Source: Planctomycetota bacterium
Lineage (GTDB): Bacteria; Planctomycetota; B15-G4; SIAN01
DNA: 64,000 bases
Direction: 5' to 3'
NCBI GenBank assembly: GCA_016795285.1
Contig: JAEUIC010000014.1
Coordinates: 43,715 to 107,714, forward strand
Below, in pieces: positions 16,402 to 25,598 of this stretch. Position 1 is the first letter of the stretch; each line of letters opens with the position of its first letter. A model generated the notes under the pieces. That model made no database searches. It was not told where the DNA came from and saw only the letters and a list, made by a program, of their open reading frames with translations. The translations under genes and the position numbers were made by a program.

Positions 16402-18024
16402 TCAGCTCCCGCCCGGCGCCACGTTCCACGCCGACAGCACGAAGCGCAGCTTGCCGCGCACGCCCGGCGTCGTCTCGCTGGCGAACGGCAGGCTCACCTC
16501 GACGCGCCCCTTGCTCAGCGCCTTCGGCGAGATCGGCGTGTCGGCCACGCTCACTGCCTTGCCCTGCCAGGCGTACTTCACCGCCCACTCGCCTTCGTCC
16601 CCCTCCGTCTGGTTCTGCGGCGGGACGAGCTCGACCACGACCGAGTCGCGGAACAGATAGCCGCCCTCGTAGTGCTGGTCGAACCAGAGCTTCTTCTCGA
16701 TCTCGTAGTCGGGCACGCGCACGCCGAGCGTCACGCTGTAAGCGAGCGACGGGCGCCCTTCGTTGACGCGCGCGCGGTTGGAGAGGAAGACCGTCGAGAG
16801 GTAGAGGCGCCCCTCCTTCTTCGGGGCGCGCCGCCAATCGGCGTGGCTCAGGCACGCGACCGAGTCCTCTTCCGCGACGCGGCGCGTCAAGTACCAGAGC
16901 TTCCCGCGCGGCGAGGCGAGCAGCTCGACCTGGTAGAGCGCCCCGACCTTCGCGCCATCCTCCTCCGCATCGGCCACCGCCTTCGGCAAGCGGATGTCGT
17001 CGAAATCGACGTGGATGTCGGCACGCACGTCGCCGAACAGGAAACGGGAGAGGTTCTGGTAGCCCTCCTCGCTGTTCACGATCCCGAAGAAGCCCGAGTG
17101 GGCGCGATAGGTGAACGCCTTCGCGCACGGCTCGCCGGGCTGGCCGCCCGACTTCCACCCCTTCGTGGTGGCGTTCTCGATGCGGACGAGCCCGTCGCTG
17201 CCGTGGCCGACGAAGGTGCGCGACGCGCCGAACGCCGCCTCGTAGTCGAGGCGGTTGGTGCCGACCAGGCAGAAGACGCGACTCGACGGGAAGCGCGATT
17301 CGGGGATCCAATCGACCCGCTCGGTCTCCTTGAAGGCGGGCTTCACCGCGAGGTAGTCGGCCATCCGCTCGCGGTTGAAGTTGGCGGTGTCGCCGACGTT
17401 GAGCCACTTCGGGACGTTGCCGCCGAGCAGGTCGATGCCGTTGTGCGGCGTCGCGTAGGTGAAGAACTTGTCGACGCACGCGAGCGCCTCGGCGCTGCCG
17501 AGCTTCGGGTTCTGCAGGAAGGCGCGGCAGACCAGCCCGCCCATCGAGTGGGCGACCAGGTAGCAGCGGAAGTCGGCGGGAGCGAGCTCGTTCTCCTCGT
17601 TCTTGCAGACGAGGTCGCGCACCTTGAGGATCAGCTCGCCGAGCTTCTTCGCGAACGTCTCGATCGGCGGGGTCGTCGCGTTCCCGAGCAGCGTCGACGC
17701 CTCGTCGTAGTAGCGGTAGATGACGATCGAGCGGCGCGTCAGCTTGTTCTTCGCGTTCGCCTCCCACTCGGGATCGAGCAGGTCGTAGCCATCCTCGTAG
17801 ACGTCGCGGTAGCCGAAGTCGGAGGCGAGCCGCACCACCGGCGACTCGAAGACGTACTTGCGCGGCGCGCGGTCCTTGTCGGGCACCGCGCGGTAGACGG
17901 TCGAGCCGAGGTTGAAGCCGCAGAAGGGGTCGGCGGTGGTGTCATCGATCTCGCCGCGGCTCATCGCGAAGCCGCGCACGTAGATGACCGGCATGAACCG
18001 CGGGTCGTGCGTCTCGGAGCCCAT
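16402..18024 (-). CDS. Alpha/beta-hydrolase (lipase/esterase-like) protein
   Basis: This 540-residue protein has the nucleophile elbow AHSMGGL (G-x-S-x-G type) at about residue 155. The N-terminal part carries VIYVRGFAMS, and YATPHNGIDLLGG follows the elbow, as in PGAP1/lipase-like hydrolases. No signal peptide is seen, so it may be cytosolic. The C-terminal 200 residues look like a beta-rich accessory domain. ATG at 18024 follows GAGGGAGGG. The substrate is unknown. Confidence 0.75.
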   Translation of the reverse strand: MGSETHDPRFMPVIYVRGFAMSRGEIDDTTADPFCGFNLGSTVYRAVPDKDRAPRKYVFESPVVRLASDFGYRDVYEDGYDLLDPEWEANAKNKLTRRSIVIYRYYDEASTLLGNATTPPIETFAKKLGELILKVRDLVCKNEENELAPADFRCYLVAHSMGGLVCRAFLQNPKLGSAEALACVDKFFTYATPHNGIDLLGGNVPKWLNVGDTANFNRERMADYLAVKPAFKETERVDWIPESRFPSSRVFCLVGTNRLDYEAAFGASRTFVGHGSDGLVRIENATTKGWKSGGQPGEPCAKAFTYRAHSGFFGIVNSEEGYQNLSRFLFGDVRADIHVDFDDIRLPKAVADAEEDGAKVGALYQVELLASPRGKLWYLTRRVAEEDSVACLSHADWRRAPKKEGRLYLSTVFLSNRARVNEGRPSLAYSVTLGVRVPDYEIEKKLWFDQHYEGGYLFRDSVVVELVPPQNQTEGDEGEWAVKYAWQGKAVSVADTPISPKALSKGRVEVSLPFASETTPGVRGKLRFVLSAWNVAPGGS

Positions 18025-18104
18025 CACTCGCCCTCCCTCGCCTCGGCGCCACCCATTGCGGGGCGCCGCGGACCAACGACCCGATGCGCCCCCGCGGCGC
18101 TCCG

Positions 18105-18773
18105 CTACCCCTGTGGCTGCATCTGCTCGATGAACTTGTTCGCCTCCGCGATGGAAGCCTCCATGTCGGCGACCAGCTTCGAGACGTCGCTCTTCAGCAC
18201 GTCGACGCTCTGCTGGAGCGACGCGATCGCCTGCGCGTTCAGGTTGTGCTTCAGGAACAGCACCTTGTCGCGGAAGTTGGCCAGCACCGGGTCCATCTTC
18301 TGCGCGGCGGTCTGCATCGCGGAGAGCAGCGTCGCGTACTTGCCGCGCGTGTCGGAGAGCTGCGCCTCGCTGCTGCGACGCAGCGCCGGATCGGAGTACT
18401 GGTCGAGCTCCGCCTCCCACTCCTTGAAGAGCGCGTCGGAGACCGCTTCGACCTTCTCGATGCGGCTCTTCACCTCGTCGGACGCATCGACGCTCGCCTC
18501 GTACTCGTCGTTCAGCTTCTTGTAGACCGCCTCGAGCTCGCCGCCGTCGACCTTGGTGAAGGCGAGGAACTGCTCGAGCGCCGACTTGAACTGCTGCTTC
18601 GCCTCCTCCTGGCCGTCGCGCGCCTCCTGCACGCGATCGACGAGCTGCTCGCGCTTGGCGAAGCCGAACTTCTCGCGCAGCGCGATGGCGGCGCTGTTGC
18701 ACGCGGGGAGCGCGCCGAAAGCGGCGAGGGCGACCAACGCCAACGCCCGGTGGAGGGAACGGAAACGGTGCAT
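18105..18773 (-). CDS. DUF2959-type coiled-coil lipoprotein
   Basis: This 222-residue protein has a lipoprotein signal (lipobox LPAC near residue 25) followed by an almost wholly alpha-helical, heptad-rich region (EQLVDRVQEARDGQEEAKQ to the end). The opening KREQLVDRVQEARDGQEEAKQ and FLAFT segment match the DUF2959 pattern. The role is unknown. ATG at 18773 is chosen over an in-frame ATG at 18809 because it places the signal peptide correctly. Confidence 0.72.
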   Translation of the reverse strand: MHRFRSLHRALALVALAAFGALPACNSAAIALREKFGFAKREQLVDRVQEARDGQEEAKQQFKSALEQFLAFTKVDGGELEAVYKKLNDEYEASVDASDEVKSRIEKVEAVSDALFKEWEAELDQYSDPALRRSSEAQLSDTRGKYATLLSAMQTAAQKMDPVLANFRDKVLFLKHNLNAQAIASLQQSVDVLKSDVSKLVADMEASIAEANKFIEQMQPQG

Positions 18774-18865
18774 CGGAAGAGTCCTCGATGGCAAGAAGGG
18801 GAAGCTCATGCGAATGCGCGGTCGCCCCGCGCCGATTCCTGGGACGAAACTCGCTCGCAGCGCGC

Positions 18866-19576
18866 TCAGCGCGGGACGAGCGGCGGCAGCGGCGTCAGCT
18901 CGAGGCGGCGGAACTCGCAGGGAGCCCCTTCCGCCTGCAGCGCGATCTGCCCCGACTCGGCAGTGCAGTCGCTGCCGCGGTTCACCTCGACGCCGTTCAC
19001 CCACACCGCGACTTCGCGACCGCGGCACTCGATCACCATCTCGTTCCACTCGCCGGCCGGCTTCTCGCTGCCGTCGGTGAGGTTCTTGATGCGCCGCGCG
19101 CGGTCGCCGTCGACGCCCCACTTCTCCTTCGGGCCGCGGCGCGCCTCCATGTCGGGGACGGTGATGTCCTCGCCGATGCACCAGAAGTCGCCGGCGTTGC
19201 CGACGTGGAGCTGGCACTCGATCGACTGCGGGAACATCCCGTAGAGGCGGCGCGGCGTCGAGCTGTGCACCAGCACGCCGCAGTTGCCCGGCTCTCCCGC
19301 CCAGCGCCACTCGAGGACGAGGCGGTAGTCGCGGAACGACTCGTCGGTGATGAGGTGGCCCTCCGGCTTGCCGCAGCTCACCAGCAGCCCGTCGCGCACG
19401 ATGAACGACGGCTCGACGCGCGCCCCGCCATCGGCGGCCGGCACGTCGGCGTGCCACCCGGCGAGCGACACTCCGTCGAAGAGCGCGCGAGTGGCGGGAG
19501 CACCGCTCCCGGCGCAGGCCGCCAGCGCGAGCGCCGGCACGCAGAGAAGGAGCGAGCGGAGCATTCGCAAGACCAT
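18866..19576 (-). CDS. DUF1080 (3-keto-disaccharide hydrolase) lipoprotein
   Basis: This 236-residue protein has a lipoprotein signal (ALAACAGS) and one DUF1080/concanavalin-like domain. It starts with ALFDGVSLAGWHA and continues with DYRLVLEWRWAG, GNCGVLVHSS and ESGQIALQAEG. The family includes 3-keto-glycoside hydrolases and is very abundant in Planctomycetota; the substrate here is not known. ATG at 19576 follows GAGGAG. It lies 11 nt after ychF, probably in one transcript. Confidence 0.82.
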   Translation of the reverse strand: MVLRMLRSLLLCVPALALAACAGSGAPATRALFDGVSLAGWHADVPAADGGARVEPSFIVRDGLLVSCGKPEGHLITDESFRDYRLVLEWRWAGEPGNCGVLVHSSTPRRLYGMFPQSIECQLHVGNAGDFWCIGEDITVPDMEARRGPKEKWGVDGDRARRIKNLTDGSEKPAGEWNEMVIECRGREVAVWVNGVEVNRGSDCTAESGQIALQAEGAPCEFRRLELTPLPPLVPR

Positions 19577-19587
19577 GATTCGTCTCC

Positions 19588-20682
19588 TCACTTTCCGATC
19601 AGGAAGTGGCAGATGTCGCCTTCGCGCAGCACGTAGTCGCGCCCTTCCGAGCGCAGCTTGCCGGCGGCGCGGATCGCCGCTTCCGACTTGTGGGCGAGCA
19701 GGTCGTCGATCGAGTAGACCTCGGCGCGGATGAAGTTCTTCTCGAAGTCGGTGTGGATCACGCCGGCCGCCTTCGGGGCGTTGTCGCCCTTGTGGATCGT
19801 CCAGGCGCGAATCTCGATCTCGCCGGCGGTGAAGTAGGTCTGCAGCCCGAGCAGCGCGTAGGCCTGCCGGATCAGGCGATGGAGGCCCGGCTCGGCGAGC
19901 CCCATGTCGGCGAGGAACGCGGCGCGATCGGCCGGATCGAGCGCCATGATCTCGCCCTCGATCCCGCCCGAGAGCGCGACCACCTGCGAGCCGGTCGCGG
20001 CGGCGTGCTTGCGCACCACCTCGGCGAGCGGCGAGTTGCCGTCGAGATCGCTGTCGGCGACGTTCGCGACGAACAGCACCGGCTTCATCGTGATCAGGAA
20101 GAGCGGCTCGAGGACGACGCGCTCCTCCTTGCTCCACGGGTGGGCGCGCAGCTGCTTTCCGGCCGCCAGCATCTGCTCGGCGCGGTCGAGCACCTCCTTG
20201 GCGAAGAGCGCCTCCTTGTCGAGCGCGCGCGCCTTCTTGCTGACGCGGTCCTGCGCGCGCTGCACCGTGTCGAGGTCGGCCAGCGCCAGCTCGACGTCGA
20301 TCACCTCGATGTCGCGCGCCGGGTCGACCGTGCCGCTCACGTGGATGATGTCGCTGCTCTCGAAGCAGCGCACCACGTGGAGGATCGCGTCGCACTCCTT
20401 GATGGTGCCGAGGAACTTGTTGCCGAGCCCCTCGCCGGTGCTCGCCCCCTTCACCAGCCCGGCGATGTCGACGATCTTCAGCGTCGCCGGCACGAGGCGG
20501 CCGCACGGGATGAACTCGCGGATCTTCGCCAGCCGCGGGTCGGGCACGTCGACCACGCCGATGTTCGGCTCGATCGTGCAGAACGGGTAGTTGGCGCTCT
20601 CGGCGCCGGCCGCCGTGATCGCGTTGAAGATGGTCGACTTGCCGACGTTCGGCAGTCCGACGATTCCGCAGGCCAGTCCCAT
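19588..20682 (-). CDS. ychF: Ribosome-associated ATPase YchF
   Basis: This 364-residue protein has the Obg-family P-loop GLPNVGKST (9-17) and ends in the TGS domain with ALLGLQTYFTAGEIE and the ychF hallmark IHTDFEKNFIRAEVYS. The family hydrolyses ATP rather than GTP and binds ribosomes and the catalase system. Length and domain order are standard. Confidence 0.95.
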   Translation of the reverse strand: MGLACGIVGLPNVGKSTIFNAITAAGAESANYPFCTIEPNIGVVDVPDPRLAKIREFIPCGRLVPATLKIVDIAGLVKGASTGEGLGNKFLGTIKECDAILHVVRCFESSDIIHVSGTVDPARDIEVIDVELALADLDTVQRAQDRVSKKARALDKEALFAKEVLDRAEQMLAAGKQLRAHPWSKEERVVLEPLFLITMKPVLFVANVADSDLDGNSPLAEVVRKHAAATGSQVVALSGGIEGEIMALDPADRAAFLADMGLAEPGLHRLIRQAYALLGLQTYFTAGEIEIRAWTIHKGDNAPKAAGVIHTDFEKNFIRAEVYSIDDLLAHKSEAAIRAAGKLRSEGRDYVLREGDICHFLIGK

Positions 20683-20793
20683 GACGCCCTCGTTGCGACC
20701 GTAGTGCGACCGTGAAAGGGCGGAGGTTCTACTCGGCGGCGGCGCCGCTGCGGAGCGCGACCTCGCGGCGCCCGGAGCCGCCCCCGTCCCGCT

Positions 20794-22695
20794 TCAGCGC
20801 GGCGCCACCAGGCGCAGCGGGACGACGTTCGAGACGATCGCGTCGGGCGCCCCGGCAGCGCGCGGCGCTGCGCTGGCGAGGAACTCGAGCAGCACGAACG
20901 TCACGTCGTCGGGGAAGCGCTGCGCGTGCTCGAGCAGCCAGGGCGAGCGGACCCGGACCAGCTCCACGTCGGCCGGCGTCTCGGCGGGCCGCTGCTCCTT
21001 CGCCACGAGGTCGAGCGCGTCGCTGCCGAACGGGTGGGTGCGATTCAGGAAGGCGAAGCGCGGCGCCCCCTCGACGCGGCCGCGCACCGCCAGCACGATC
21101 GAGCCGTCGGCTGCCACCGCGACCGGCGACGCCTGCGCCACGTCGTCGAAGGCGAGCTCGCGCGCGTCGCTGCGGGCGAAGAGGCGCACCGGCGCGGCCG
21201 GCACGTCGGCGGGGCGCGGCAGCGGCTCGACGAACGCCTGCTCGCGGCCGTCGACGATCCGGTAGCGGCAGACCAGCGGCACGAGCCACGGCAGCCGCGC
21301 GAAGGCATCCATCGCGGCCTCGCTCACGTAGTGGCGTTGCGCGTCGAGCTCGCTGCGGAAGAGCGGGTAGGCGAAGAGCTCCTCGCCGGGCCACGGCGGC
21401 CGCAACGCGGAGGAGAGGCCGAACTGCAGCGAGCGCGCGATCGAGCGGCCGTTGCGTTCCGCCTTCACCGGCACCTCGCGCACGAGGAAGCGGCGCGCGC
21501 CGGGCGTCGCCGAAGCGGCAGCGCGCACACCGGCCGGGATCGTCGCTGCCCACTCCTGCGCGCGCCCGAACTCGCGGCGCAGCGGCGCACCGAACCAGAG
21601 GAGCCCCGCCACCAGCGGCAGCGCCAGTACGACGCTCCCGAGCCCGCGCCGACCGGTCGATCGGCCGAGCAGCCACCCCGTCGCGAGCGCCGCCGCCAGC
21701 GCGGCCGGATAGCTCTTGTAGGCGAGCACCAGCTCGTCGGGCGCGTCCCCGCGACCGCCCGTGAAGAGGTCGGGCGCGAAGCCGAGCAGCCCGGCGACCA
21801 GCAGCAGCAGCGCGACCCCCTGGCGCAGTGGCGGTTCGATCCGGCCGCGCCGCGTGACGATGGCGACCACCACCGCGACCAGCGCGACGACGGCGAAGGC
21901 GAGCGTGAGCGAGGTGCGCGGCGCCCCGAGCTCCTCGAAGAACGGCAGGAAGAGGCGCTGGGCGCAGAGCAGCAGGCGGCCCGGGAAGTCGCGGAGGAAG
22001 TGCTCCGGCAGCGGGTAGCCGTCGAACGCGCGCCCGACCGCGAGGAGCCGCAGCAGCAGCAGCGCCGGCACGACCAGCAGCGCGACGTACGGCACCTTCC
22101 GCTCGGCGCGCGGCAGCACGGCCGCCACCACCACCACCACGATCGGCAGCAGCAGCGCCGCGTCGTAGCCGAGGCCCGCCGCCAGCAGCGCCGCCAACAA
22201 CGGGGCGCTCCCCGCCTCGCCGTCGCGCCAGCGCGCCAATGCGATCAGCGCGGCGAGGGTCGCGATCGCCGCGAGCAGCGCCGCCATCCCGCCATCGAGG
22301 TAGCTCACCACCGCGATCGACCAGGGATGGGCCGCCGCGAGCCACGCCGCCGCGAGACCGGCCCCCGCCGAGAGGCCGATCAGCCGGCGCAGCGCGACGC
22401 CGCAGAGCGCCGCCGCCGCGACGTGCAGCAGCAGCAGGACCGCGTGGAAGAGCGCTGGCGCCGGCCCCGCGACGCGCACCAGCAACCACGTGGCGCTGTC
22501 GGAGAGCGGTCGCCAGTAGCCGAACAGCCGCATGTCGAGGTGCGGAGCGTTCCAGAGCGAGAGGAAGGGCGCTCGGGAGTAGTGGTCGAGCGCGAGGTAG
22601 TCCTCGGCGCGCACGCCGCCGCCCATCGGCGCAGCGGCGCACCACGCCGTCGCGAGCAGCAGCAGGAAGACGGCGAGCCGGCGCGGGACCTTCAT
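20794..22695 (-). CDS. Multi-pass membrane protein, function unknown
   Basis: This 633-residue protein has about ten hydrophobic helices in the first 380 residues, then a mainly soluble region of about 250 residues. The opening segment (LALDHYSRAPFLSLWNAPHLD, then YWRPLSDSATW) resembles the first extracytoplasmic loop of GT-C-type glycosyltransferases or DUF2723-like proteins, but no catalytic motif can be asserted. ATG at 22695 is 48 nt from the divergent RluA start, so the promoters overlap. Confidence 0.65.
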   Translation of the reverse strand: MKVPRRLAVFLLLLATAWCAAAPMGGGVRAEDYLALDHYSRAPFLSLWNAPHLDMRLFGYWRPLSDSATWLLVRVAGPAPALFHAVLLLLHVAAAALCGVALRRLIGLSAGAGLAAAWLAAAHPWSIAVVSYLDGGMAALLAAIATLAALIALARWRDGEAGSAPLLAALLAAGLGYDAALLLPIVVVVVAAVLPRAERKVPYVALLVVPALLLLRLLAVGRAFDGYPLPEHFLRDFPGRLLLCAQRLFLPFFEELGAPRTSLTLAFAVVALVAVVVAIVTRRGRIEPPLRQGVALLLLVAGLLGFAPDLFTGGRGDAPDELVLAYKSYPAALAAALATGWLLGRSTGRRGLGSVVLALPLVAGLLWFGAPLRREFGRAQEWAATIPAGVRAAASATPGARRFLVREVPVKAERNGRSIARSLQFGLSSALRPPWPGEELFAYPLFRSELDAQRHYVSEAAMDAFARLPWLVPLVCRYRIVDGREQAFVEPLPRPADVPAAPVRLFARSDARELAFDDVAQASPVAVAADGSIVLAVRGRVEGAPRFAFLNRTHPFGSDALDLVAKEQRPAETPADVELVRVRSPWLLEHAQRFPDDVTFVLLEFLASAAPRAAGAPDAIVSNVVPLRLVAPR

Positions 22696-22743
22696 GTCCC
22701 TACAATAGTCGCGTCCCCACTCCTCCGAAGGCGCGCGCCCCCC

Positions 22744-23943
22744 ATGGCTGGACGCAACCGATCCCCACCACCCGAGCGATCGGGCCGCGACGACGACGAC
22801 ATCGGCCAGTCGAAGCGCGAGGCGCTCTCCACCTCCGAAGCGGGCGCCGCCAACACGCTGGTGGTCGGCCTCGACTGCCGCTCGATGAACCTCTACCGCT
22901 TCCTGCGCGTGCGCTTCCCCGACCAGTCGCACGGCGAGCTGCGCCGCTGGATCGCCGAGCAGCTCGTGACGGTGAACGGCGAGCCGATCGACGACTCGCG
23001 GCCGCTGCGCTTCGGCGACGTGGTGGTGATCGACGCCGACGTGAAGAAGCGCAAGAAGCCGAAGGCGCTCGCCGACGTGCCGGTGCTCCACGCGGATGCG
23101 GCGCTGATCGCGGTCGACAAGCCGAGCGGCCTCGCCACCGCGGCGGAGCGCAGCGTCCGCCAGCCCGACCTGCTCACGCTCTTGAAGCGGTCGCGCCCCG
23201 ACGACCACGTGAAGCTGGTCCACCGCATCGACAAGCACGCGAGCGGCGTGGTCGTCTTCGCGCTCGGCAAGGAGGCGAAGACGGCGCTCACCGCCGAGTT
23301 CGCCGCGCGCCGCGTGAGGAAGGACTACCTCGCGCTGGTCTCCGGCCACGTCGACGACGCGGTGCAGGTGATCGATGCGCCGCTCACGCCACGCCTCGGG
23401 CGCGTGCAACGGATGGCGGTGACGCCCGGCCACGGCAAGCCGTCGGTCACGCTGGTGCGCGCGCTGCTGCGCTTCCGCGGCTACTCGCTGGTCCACGCCC
23501 GGCCGCTCACCGGCCGGACCCACCAGATCCGCGCCCACCTGCGCCACCTCGGCCACTCGCTGGTCGGCGACACCGTCTACGGCGGCGAGGAGCAGCTGCT
23601 GCTGTCGAAGCTGAAGCACGGCTACCGGCCGGCGCGCGGCGAGAGCGAGCGGCCGCTGCTCGCCCGCCTGGCGCTGCATGCCCACCAGATCGCCTTCACG
23701 AGCCCGGCCGACGGGCGGGCGCTGACGCTGCGCTCGCCGCTGCCGAAGGAGCTGCGCTCGGTGATCAAGCAGCTGCAGAAGAGCGCCGGCGTGCGGACGG
23801 TCGCCTCGCTCGAGGCGCTGCTCGATGCGCCGCTTGGCCCCCTCGACGGCGAGGACCCGTTCGCGGGCGCGATGGCGGAGGCGCTCGCGCTGCTCGCCCG
23901 GCCGGGCCAGGAGGCGCCGGGCGACGAGCCAGCGCCGGGTTGA
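22744..23943 (+). CDS. RluA-family pseudouridine synthase
   Basis: This 399-residue enzyme has an Asp/Arg-rich disordered N-terminus (about 55 residues), an S4 RNA-binding domain and the RluA catalytic domain. The active-site aspartate is in LVHRIDKHASGVVVFA, where most relatives have HRLDxxTSG. GRTHQIRAHLRHLGHSLVGD is also present. It should isomerise uridines in rRNA or tRNA; the target (RluC/RluD-like) is not clear. The C-terminal 70 residues are additional. Confidence 0.9.
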   Translation: MAGRNRSPPPERSGRDDDDIGQSKREALSTSEAGAANTLVVGLDCRSMNLYRFLRVRFPDQSHGELRRWIAEQLVTVNGEPIDDSRPLRFGDVVVIDADVKKRKKPKALADVPVLHADAALIAVDKPSGLATAAERSVRQPDLLTLLKRSRPDDHVKLVHRIDKHASGVVVFALGKEAKTALTAEFAARRVRKDYLALVSGHVDDAVQVIDAPLTPRLGRVQRMAVTPGHGKPSVTLVRALLRFRGYSLVHARPLTGRTHQIRAHLRHLGHSLVGDTVYGGEEQLLLSKLKHGYRPARGESERPLLARLALHAHQIAFTSPADGRALTLRSPLPKELRSVIKQLQKSAGVRTVASLEALLDAPLGPLDGEDPFAGAMAEALALLARPGQEAPGDEPAPG

Positions 23944-23996
23944 CCGGGCCGCCCCCGGGCCTACACTGCTCGCCCCTTCCGACCGAGGACTGCCGC

Positions 23997-24128
23997 ATGA
24001 AGATCCGCAACTCCAACAAGAAGCGCGCGAAGACCACGGGCTTCCGCTACCGCATGAAGACGAAGGGCGGCCGCAAGGTGCTGCGCCGCCACCGCAAGAT
24101 CGGCCGGCAGCTCACCCCGAAGGGTTGA
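23997..24128 (+). CDS. rpmH: 50S ribosomal protein bL34
   Basis: This 43-residue, very basic protein has the L34 core TTGFRYRMKTKGGRKVLRRH followed by RKIGR. The usual KRTYQPS start is replaced by KIRNSNKK. ATG at 23997 has GAGGA about 8 nt upstream. bL34 normally sits beside rnpA and yidC near the origin; here the neighbours are a pseudouridine synthase and a glycosyltransferase, and no rnpA is visible. Confidence 0.85.
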   Translation: MKIRNSNKKRAKTTGFRYRMKTKGGRKVLRRHRKIGRQLTPKG

Positions 24129-24233
24129 GCCGCAGCGATCCGCCGTCGCCGCAACCGCAACCGCAGCCGCCGCCGCAATCGCCGCCGCGGCCGCCTCGTC
24201 GCCGCTCGAGCGCCGCGGTCCCTCCACGCCCCG

Positions 24234-25025
24234 CTACTTCCCGCGCGGCGTCCCGTGCGGCGTCCCTCGCTGGCGCTCCCAGAGCTTGGCGTACTTGAGG
24301 AAGACGTAGAAGGCGCCAATCGTCGCGAGCAGGAAGCCGCGGCCGCCATCGAGGAAGCCGCGCCGCAGCAGGTACATCCGGACGAAGCGCGCGAGCGGCC
24401 GGAAGAGCAGGTCGGACCAGCGGAACCGCTTGCCGTGTTCGGCAAGCCCGGCTGCCATCGTCGTCGTGTAGCGGTTCACCTTGTCGAGGTGGTGCTCGAG
24501 GTCGCGGTAGGCGTAGTGGAAGAGGGCGCCGTCGAGGCGCGCGACCGGACCGCCGGCGACCTCGACGCGGTCGTGCGGGTCGCGGCCGGTCCAGCCGCCG
24601 CGGCGGCGATCGAAGAGGCGCAGCCGCCACTCGGGCCACCAGCCGCCGTGCTCGATGAAGCGACCGGCGTAGCAGGTCTTGCGCGCCAGCTCGTAGCCGG
24701 CGACGGCGTCGCGCGGCGCCGACAGCACGCGGACGACCGCTGCGGCGAGCTCGGGCGAGAGCTCCTCGTCGGCATCGAGGCAGAGGACCCAGTCGTGGCG
24801 GGCGAGCTCGACGGCGCGCGCCTTCTGCGCGACGTGGCCGCGGAACGGCTCGACGAAGGTGCGCGCGCCCGCCGCCTGCGCCAGCGCGACCGTGCGATCG
24901 GTCGAACCCGAATCGAGCACCACGATGTCGGCGGCGAACGGCGCCGAGGCGAGGCAGCGCGCGAGGCGCTGCTCCTCGTCGCGCGTGATGACGCAGAGGC
25001 TCACCGGCAGGGTCGGGACGCTCAT
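24234..25025 (-). CDS. Family 2 glycosyltransferase (WaaE/KdtX-like)
   Basis: This 263-residue GT-A enzyme has VSLCVITRDEEQRLARCL at the N-terminus, the nucleotide-binding VVLDSGSTDRT, and the metal-binding LCLDADEEL. KTCYAGRFIEHGGWWPEWR followed by RLFDRR resembles LPS-core beta-glucosyltransferases of the WaaE type, so envelope polysaccharide synthesis is likely. A C-terminal basic hydrophobic segment suggests membrane attachment. Confidence 0.85.
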   Translation of the reverse strand: MSVPTLPVSLCVITRDEEQRLARCLASAPFAADIVVLDSGSTDRTVALAQAAGARTFVEPFRGHVAQKARAVELARHDWVLCLDADEELSPELAAAVVRVLSAPRDAVAGYELARKTCYAGRFIEHGGWWPEWRLRLFDRRRGGWTGRDPHDRVEVAGGPVARLDGALFHYAYRDLEHHLDKVNRYTTTMAAGLAEHGKRFRWSDLLFRPLARFVRMYLLRRGFLDGGRGFLLATIGAFYVFLKYAKLWERQRGTPHGTPRGK

Positions 25026-25157
25026 CGCGGCGCATCTTGCCCGGCGCCGGCGCCGCCACCAACGGCGGCCGCCGCGCCGGCGTCGCGGCGCGGCAGGCGG
25101 CGCGGCAAGCGGAGCGGTGCGCTTGACCGCAACGGCGCGCGCCGCTTGAACGCCGCG

Positions 25158-25598
25158 ATGGCTCGATCGCCCCACGCCCTCGTCCGCGGCCGCAGCGGCT
25201 GCTTCGGCTGCGATCGGCGCGTCGCCGGCGGCCTCCAGCTCGCCTTCCGGCCGGTGGCCGGCGGCGCGCCCGGCGAGGTGATCGCTCGCTGCCGGCTGCC
25301 GCGCCGCTTCATGGGGCCGCCCGGCTGCGCGCACGGCGGCGTGATCGCGGCGCTGCTCGACGAGGCGATGGCGAAGGTGACGGCGCAGCTCGCGGTGCAT
25401 GCGCTCACCTCCCGGCTCGAGGTCCGCTTCCTGGCGCCGGTGCCGCTCGGCGCGCCGCTCGTCGTGCGCGGCTGGCCGGTGCGCCGGCGCGGACGGCTCC
25501 TGTCGCAGGCGGCGGAGCTGCTCGCGGCGGACGGAACGCGCCTCGCGACCGCCACCGCCCGCTTCGTGCAGCCGCGCGCGCGGACGACCGATCGATGA
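25158..25598 (+). CDS. PaaI-type hotdog-fold thioesterase
   Basis: This 146-residue protein has the hotdog helix motif GCAHGGVIAALLDEAM, the usual HGG-x(n)-D/E active-site layout of PaaI/YigI thioesterases. An N-terminal CxxC (GCFGCDRR) may bind metal. It should hydrolyse an acyl-CoA of unknown identity. Its stop overlaps the ATG of the transporter gene by 4 nt. Confidence 0.82.
   Translation: MARSPHALVRGRSGCFGCDRRVAGGLQLAFRPVAGGAPGEVIARCRLPRRFMGPPGCAHGGVIAALLDEAMAKVTAQLAVHALTSRLEVRFLAPVPLGAPLVVRGWPVRRRGRLLSQAAELLAADGTRLATATARFVQPRARTTDR

Noticed and set aside
20926..22743. Upstream extension of the RluA-type frame (about 600 extra codons)
   Set aside because: The extension is antisense to the membrane protein gene and Arg/Glu-rich; ATG at 22744 starts at a sensible distance before the S4 domain.
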